In this document: positions 7,578 through 11,449 of the stretch, piece after piece
How positions within the stretch are numbered: position 1 is the stretch's first letter
Layout: the number at the start of each line of letters is the position of its first letter
NCBI GenBank assembly: GCA_017615405.1
Contig: JAGAAE010000209.1
Coordinates: 1 to 11,449, forward strand
DNA length: 11,449 nt
Direction: 5' to 3'
DNA from: Clostridia bacterium
GTDB taxonomy: Bacteria > Bacillota > Clostridia > Oscillospirales > Acutalibacteraceae
Made by a program: the position numbers and the translations under genes
The notes under the pieces: model-generated
The model's database searches: none
Told to the model about the DNA's origin: nothing
What the model saw: the letters and a program-made list of their open reading frames with translations, nothing else

Positions 7578-10484
7578 TTATGAATACTGTTTTATTTTGC
7601 GGGCTATCTCGCTATCCGCAACGCCGCCCCAGTATACAAGGGCGTCCTTCGGGTTCTTTGTTTTGTTTATTACCTGCCAATACGCCTGATCGACCGATCT
7701 TGTCAGGTAATAACCGCCCGGTACCTCGGGCACTTCGACGATGTTGCTTCTCTGCTCCATAAGGATAGAAAGATCGTCTTCATTCCAGGACATCTTTTCA
7801 AACGCTTCGACGGTAGCGGTCGTCGTTCTCGAAATGGGTCCGAGTATCGATTCGACGTTGTTGTTGTAATCAAGCTGTGTTTCGGCACTCGTCCACCATT
7901 TAAGGAACTCCCAAGCCGCATCCTTGTTTTCGCTCTTACTTAATATTCCGCAGCCGGAGCCGGAGCCGGAAACCGTGCGGTTTATCGAGCCGTCCGCCTG
8001 CTTTACGCCCGGGACAAGAGCGATCCCCCAGGAGCCGTCTATTTCGGGCGCCGCCTCGGTTATTTGTGTATAGGTCGTGTAAACCTCTATTCCGAGCGGG
8101 CAGGTGCCGACCTTGAATCTGTTGTAGAAGCTCTGTGTAGTCGGTATCTTATACTTCGTATACATCTCGGTCCAGAAGGTGAACGCCGAAAGCGTGACGG
8201 GATCTTTTAAGGTGCAGGCGTTAAGCTTATCGTTATAAATCTTTCCGCCATACTGCTGAAGGATCGACGGGAACAGATTCAGTCCGCCCACACCGGTGTT
8301 TACGGTGGTGGTCGAGGTTATCTGAGTATACGGCAGATAAACCGTCATATTGTTTCTTTCGATATTTGCCGTGGTTTCAAGGAATTCGTCCCAGGTTTCC
8401 GGGACCTTGAGATTTAACTTTTCGAAAATGTCCTTACGGTAGAACATAAGGTAGAAATTCTGCGTATCGGGGAGCGCATAGGCACCGCCTTTATATTCAT
8501 AAGGAACCGTCGCCCCGTCGACAAACCGTGTTATAACGTCGTCATAGTCGGGGAAATTACTCAGGTCATACAGCGCCCCTCGCATCGCAAGGTTTACCGG
8601 TTCAGTCCGCGACATATGCAGCTGCAGATCGGGCTGCGTGTTGGAAAGCATACCTTTTATAAGCGAGGCGTTGGTAAGCTCAAGGTTTACGCTTATCCCC
8701 GTTTTCGGGGTGAACGACCTTCGTATGAGCGAATCAAGCACCATTGCCTGATCTCTGCCCCAGTTTATCCAGATCTTTATCTGCTTTCCGTTTCCCGATT
8801 CCGAATCAATGCTCCGGTAATCGTTCAAAAACGATGCTATGAATCTTTGAGCTCCGAAATAAACGTCCTCAAAAAATCCCGGATCCTTGATATTAAAACT
8901 GCCTTTTACCGGTGCAAACTGTATCTGATCAAGGGATAACGGTCCGTTTGCCATTTCGGAAAGCAGCGAGCCGAGGGTCGTATACTGGGTGTAGTAATCC
9001 TTTATATATAAATGCGATTTATAGGGATTATCCAGCATTGATTTCATCAGACGGTCGGCGTTATTGAATGCGGCTATAAACTGATTTGACTTCTCGCCCG
9101 TTATCTTACAGAACTGATCCGACATACTGTTAAGCGTTTTAGAAAACTCTTTCAACCTGTCGTTAAAATCGGGCAACTGCTTAAAAAGTATATAGTCGCG
9201 GTTGGCGTCGGGACTTTCGCCCGTTATCATAATAACGTCGATATAAAGCTGACCCATATCGAAGATAAGATCCTTAAACTGCTTATATACCGGTGCTAAT
9301 TCGCCGAGCGTTGCGGTGAGCGATATGATATGCTCGCCCTTGGTAAGATAGAATGAATAATCCTTGCCTTTTTTATCCTTGAATGATTCAAATTCGAATG
9401 AGTTTGAGTAGTTAAAGCCTATCTTTGATGCCTCGTCAAAAGGCGTTTTGCCGTCGATCTTCAGCGCTCTGAAAACCTCCTGATTGACAACGGTATCCTG
9501 CTTATAGGAAAATCCGAGCTTATACCAGCCGTCCTTTCGGACCTTCATTTTCCAGGATATCTCGCCGCCCGGAGACTGCCAGTTGCTTCCGCCTATGTAG
9601 TTAAGTTTTCTGACGTACGCATTAGAAGGCGTAACGGCGGCGTCGGAATTGTCGGCAAGAGGCACCAACGAGCGGGAATTCTTAAGAAACGCCTTTTCCG
9701 CCTCGATAATAACGGGTTTTCCGCTTGTATCCTTCTTGGCTTTATACTTCTTCAGATACTGATCGTAGGTTATCTTTTCTTCGGGTGCCGCAAATTTTAC
9801 TTCGGAAATCGCAAAGCTTTGGGAACCGGATATGATCGTAACGGTGTTCTCACCCTGCTTTAGTGCGAATTTATACGGCTCGGTTTCTATACCGACAGTG
9901 TCTTTTACGCGGTCGGTCACGAATTCTTCGTAAGATTTTTGCTCGCCTGCATACTCGTTTCCCTTACCGTCAACCGTCGGTTTTCCGGAATCGGTCCAGA
10001 AACGAAGCAGTTTAAGCTTTTGGCAGGCGATATACGGATATTCTCCGTTGATCTTGATACCGAGAACGATATCCGAACCGTTTTCACTTAACGGCAGATA
10101 GGTTATATCAAGGCAATAGAGCGCCGTTTCGGGAACGTTTATCTTATAGGATATCTCACCTTTTCCGTTCTCCCACACAAGTGCAGGCTTATTGTCCTTA
10201 TAGTTTTGCTTTATCTCTACGCCGCTGTGATTTTCCTCGAGATTTTCCGAAAGGTTTAAGGAAAAGGCGTTTGTTTCTTTGGCGTCGGGCAGGTCGTTTT
10301 CTTTAAGATATTCTTCGTAATTATCCGAGGTATCGCCTACGCCGATAAAACTAAAATCGGTGCCTTGCGCGGTATCTTGGGTCTCATCCGCAAAAACGCC
10401 GTATGATAAAACGGCGGACAAAATCAGTACGGCGCTTAAAAACAGCGCTATACTTTTTTTGATCGTCAAAACGTGCTTTTGCAT
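7578..10484 (-). CDS. Large secreted ABC solute-binding protein with two CBM-like domains
   Basis: At 968 residues this is about twice the usual 400-550 of CUT1 binding proteins. A Sec signal peptide (basic KK, hydrophobic core, ending YGVFA before DE at about 33) has no lipobox cysteine. Two similar beta-rich modules follow at about 85-235 and 258-425. They share GEISYKINV / GEISWKMKV, a following YxLxxxY strand, GIKINGEYP / ALKIDGKTP, and YKFALKQGENTVTI / YSFYLTKGEHIISL; the second opens with VIIEAEKA. This resembles CBM6/CBM35-type jelly rolls. Residues about 430-560 are helical. The solute-binding domain is about 566-968: IKIWINWGRDQ, LKVPETWDEFLETT, a GSGSG turn, then AAWEFLKWWTSAETQ. 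The start is ATG 10484 with a G-rich site before it, 40 bases after the GH30 gene. It should deliver sugar to the permease pair that follows. How it stays at the cell surface without a lipid anchor is unclear; the modules or binding to a membrane partner could hold it. Confidence 0.9.
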   Translation of the reverse strand: MQKHVLTIKKSIALFLSAVLILSAVLSYGVFADETQDTAQGTDFSFIGVGDTSDNYEEYLKENDLPDAKETNAFSLNLSENLEENHSGVEIKQNYKDNKPALVWENGKGEISYKINVPETALYCLDITYLPLSENGSDIVLGIKINGEYPYIACQKLKLLRFWTDSGKPTVDGKGNEYAGEQKSYEEFVTDRVKDTVGIETEPYKFALKQGENTVTIISGSQSFAISEVKFAAPEEKITYDQYLKKYKAKKDTSGKPVIIEAEKAFLKNSRSLVPLADNSDAAVTPSNAYVRKLNYIGGSNWQSPGGEISWKMKVRKDGWYKLGFSYKQDTVVNQEVFRALKIDGKTPFDEASKIGFNYSNSFEFESFKDKKGKDYSFYLTKGEHIISLTATLGELAPVYKQFKDLIFDMGQLYIDVIMITGESPDANRDYILFKQLPDFNDRLKEFSKTLNSMSDQFCKITGEKSNQFIAAFNNADRLMKSMLDNPYKSHLYIKDYYTQYTTLGSLLSEMANGPLSLDQIQFAPVKGSFNIKDPGFFEDVYFGAQRFIASFLNDYRSIDSESGNGKQIKIWINWGRDQAMVLDSLIRRSFTPKTGISVNLELTNASLIKGMLSNTQPDLQLHMSRTEPVNLAMRGALYDLSNFPDYDDVITRFVDGATVPYEYKGGAYALPDTQNFYLMFYRKDIFEKLNLKVPETWDEFLETTANIERNNMTVYLPYTQITSTTTVNTGVGGLNLFPSILQQYGGKIYNDKLNACTLKDPVTLSAFTFWTEMYTKYKIPTTQSFYNRFKVGTCPLGIEVYTTYTQITEAAPEIDGSWGIALVPGVKQADGSINRTVSGSGSGCGILSKSENKDAAWEFLKWWTSAETQLDYNNNVESILGPISRTTTATVEAFEKMSWNEDDLSILMEQRSNIVEVPEVPGGYYLTRSVDQAYWQVINKTKNPKDALVYWGGVADSEIARKIKQYS

Positions 10485-10524
10485 TTAAGACCCCCCTATC
10501 CTCTTTTACCTACCGGTCACGGTG

Positions 10525-11449
10525 TCAGATTTTATAAATATAAGTTTTTATTGTGTGCGGCGAGATCGTTTGCTCTGAAAACCGATCCTGCTCGCAAAGA
10601 CGGAATTTACATCCGTTATCCGAACGGTTAAGCACTACAACGACCCTTTCGTTATCGGGCGTTAAGAAGGCGACCGTTTCCAACGTATCGGTAAATCTCG
10701 AAACGCCTATCCGCTTTGAACCGACGGGGATAAATTTGCTGAAATGCCCTATATAGTAATACGACGGGTTATATATTATCTCATCCGTTTCGGTATTTCC
10801 TTGTATCGGCGCCGAGCAGAAGTTTCCGACGTGGTTCGGTCCGCCGTTCTCATCGAGATACAGGTTCCAGTCTATAAAGGCGTCCATTCCGCCGTTTATA
10901 TTACCTATAATATCGTGAGCGTATCTCTCGGCGTTCTTTACCGGTGTTTTGAACTGATGCTTTTCGATACATCCCTCGGTAAAGACCGCTATCTTATCCG
11001 GATATTTTTCCTTGAACATTCTGATCTGCTCAAAGTGGTCGCCCGAATACCAGTGGAACGCGATACCCGAAAAGGCGTCGAGCGATTTTTTCGTTTTGAG
11101 TTCCTTTTCGGCACGGTGAATTACGTTATCCTTGTTATGATCCCAGAAAAGCACCTTAACGCTTTCAAGTCCTTTTTCTTCAAGTTCGGGGACTAAGTAA
11201 TTTGTTCCGAAATCGCTTTCCTCTTCGGCAGTATAGGTGCAGGAATCCCAGCGTTGTGTGGCGTTCGGCTCGTTCTGGACGGTGAGCATCGAGATATCTA
11301 TGCCCTCTTTTTTATATTCCTCAATATATTTTGCGATATATGAAGCCCACGCCTTTTTATATTCAGGCAGAAGCTTTCCGCCGTGGTTCATTTCCTTTGT
11401 GTCCTTCATAAAAGCCGGCGGGCTCCAAGGGGACGCCAAAAACTTTATT
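10525..11449 (-). CDS. Glycoside hydrolase family 30 enzyme (partial, 5' end off the right edge)
   Basis: The frame is open to the window end, so the N-terminus is missing (roughly 130-150 residues by comparison with the usual ~450 of the family). Visible sequence begins IKFLASPWSPPAFMK, the GH30 SPWSPP motif. It continues with TVQNEP, whose glutamate (codon 11271-11269) is the expected acid/base, and VFTEGC, whose glutamate (codon 10977-10975) is the expected nucleophile. LFWDHN, FHWYSGDHF and WNLYLDENGGPNHV are further GH30 signatures. The C-terminal ~100 residues form the small beta-sandwich (YYYIGHFSKFIP, VAFLTPDNERVVVVLNRSD). Both catalytic residues are intact, so a retaining glycosidase is expected. 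Family members include beta-glucosylceramidases, beta-1,6-glucanases, beta-glucosidases, beta-xylosidases and xylanases; the QNEP form and DHN motif fit the glucosidase/glucanase side better than the xylanase subfamilies. Secreted or cytoplasmic cannot be told because the N-terminus is absent. It is the first visible gene of the operon. Confidence 0.93.
   Translation of the reverse strand, partial: IKFLASPWSPPAFMKDTKEMNHGGKLLPEYKKAWASYIAKYIEEYKKEGIDISMLTVQNEPNATQRWDSCTYTAEEESDFGTNYLVPELEEKGLESVKVLFWDHNKDNVIHRAEKELKTKKSLDAFSGIAFHWYSGDHFEQIRMFKEKYPDKIAVFTEGCIEKHQFKTPVKNAERYAHDIIGNINGGMDAFIDWNLYLDENGGPNHVGNFCSAPIQGNTETDEIIYNPSYYYIGHFSKFIPVGSKRIGVSRFTDTLETVAFLTPDNERVVVVLNRSDNGCKFRLCEQDRFSEQTISPHTIKTYIYKI

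Noticed and set aside
8697..8710. Possible hairpin CCCCG-TTTT-CGGGG
   Set aside because: A 5-base stem within the binding protein gene, with no T-run after it on the coding strand; not a credible terminator.
10485..10524. Gap between GH30 and binding protein genes considered as a terminator or internal promoter site
   Set aside because: Only 40 bases. It holds a short ACCG/CGGT inverted match and the G-rich ribosome site; no strong stem with T-run and no clear -10/-35 pair.

Overview
The window is one unbroken, single-direction gene string. All eight genes lie on the minus strand, so transcription runs from 11449 toward 1. Adjacent genes are separated by at most about 42 bases, and one pair overlaps by the four bases ATGA. 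No RNA gene, mobile element, CRISPR array, convincing promoter or intrinsic terminator is visible, so both ends of the operon lie outside the window. No gene-free stretch reaches 300 bases. The gene families, strong purine-rich Shine-Dalgarno sites, moderate GC with Lys/Ile-rich proteins, and a lipoprotein and Sec signals of low-GC Gram-positive type suggest a Firmicutes member, probably an anaerobic gut-type Clostridia (Oscillospirales/Ruminococcaceae-like). This taxonomic guess is inference.

Layout in transcription order: (1) a GH30-family glycoside hydrolase, 5' end off the right edge, ending at 10525; (2) a very large (968 aa) secreted sugar-binding protein with two carbohydrate-binding-module-like domains and a helical region in front of the solute-binding domain, 7578-10484; (3) and (4) a pair of sugar ABC permeases, 6638-7552 and 5660-6595; (5) a membrane protein joining a secreted beta-propeller, a TPR-like segment and a multi-pass YIP1-like domain, 3531-5651; (6) a DUF5696-like lipoprotein with a glycosidase-like layout, 1254-3518; (7) and (8) a second pair of sugar ABC permeases, 364-1257 and 1-351, the last cut by the left edge.

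The genes read as a carbohydrate capture, import and breakdown locus. The large binding protein would dock on a glycan and feed the first permease pair. The GH30 enzyme would hydrolyse a beta-linked gluco- or related oligosaccharide. The DUF5696 lipoprotein would act on or bind glycan at the cell surface. The propeller/TPR/YIP1 protein sits exactly between the two transporter halves and may be an accessory or scaffold. No ATPase is encoded here. CUT1 sugar importers of this group often share a distant MsmK-type ATPase, which would explain the gap. The second permease pair has no binding protein inside the window; one may lie beyond the left edge.

The least described parts are the DUF5696 protein, the propeller/TPR/YIP1 protein, the oversized binding protein, and the packing of two permease pairs around them.
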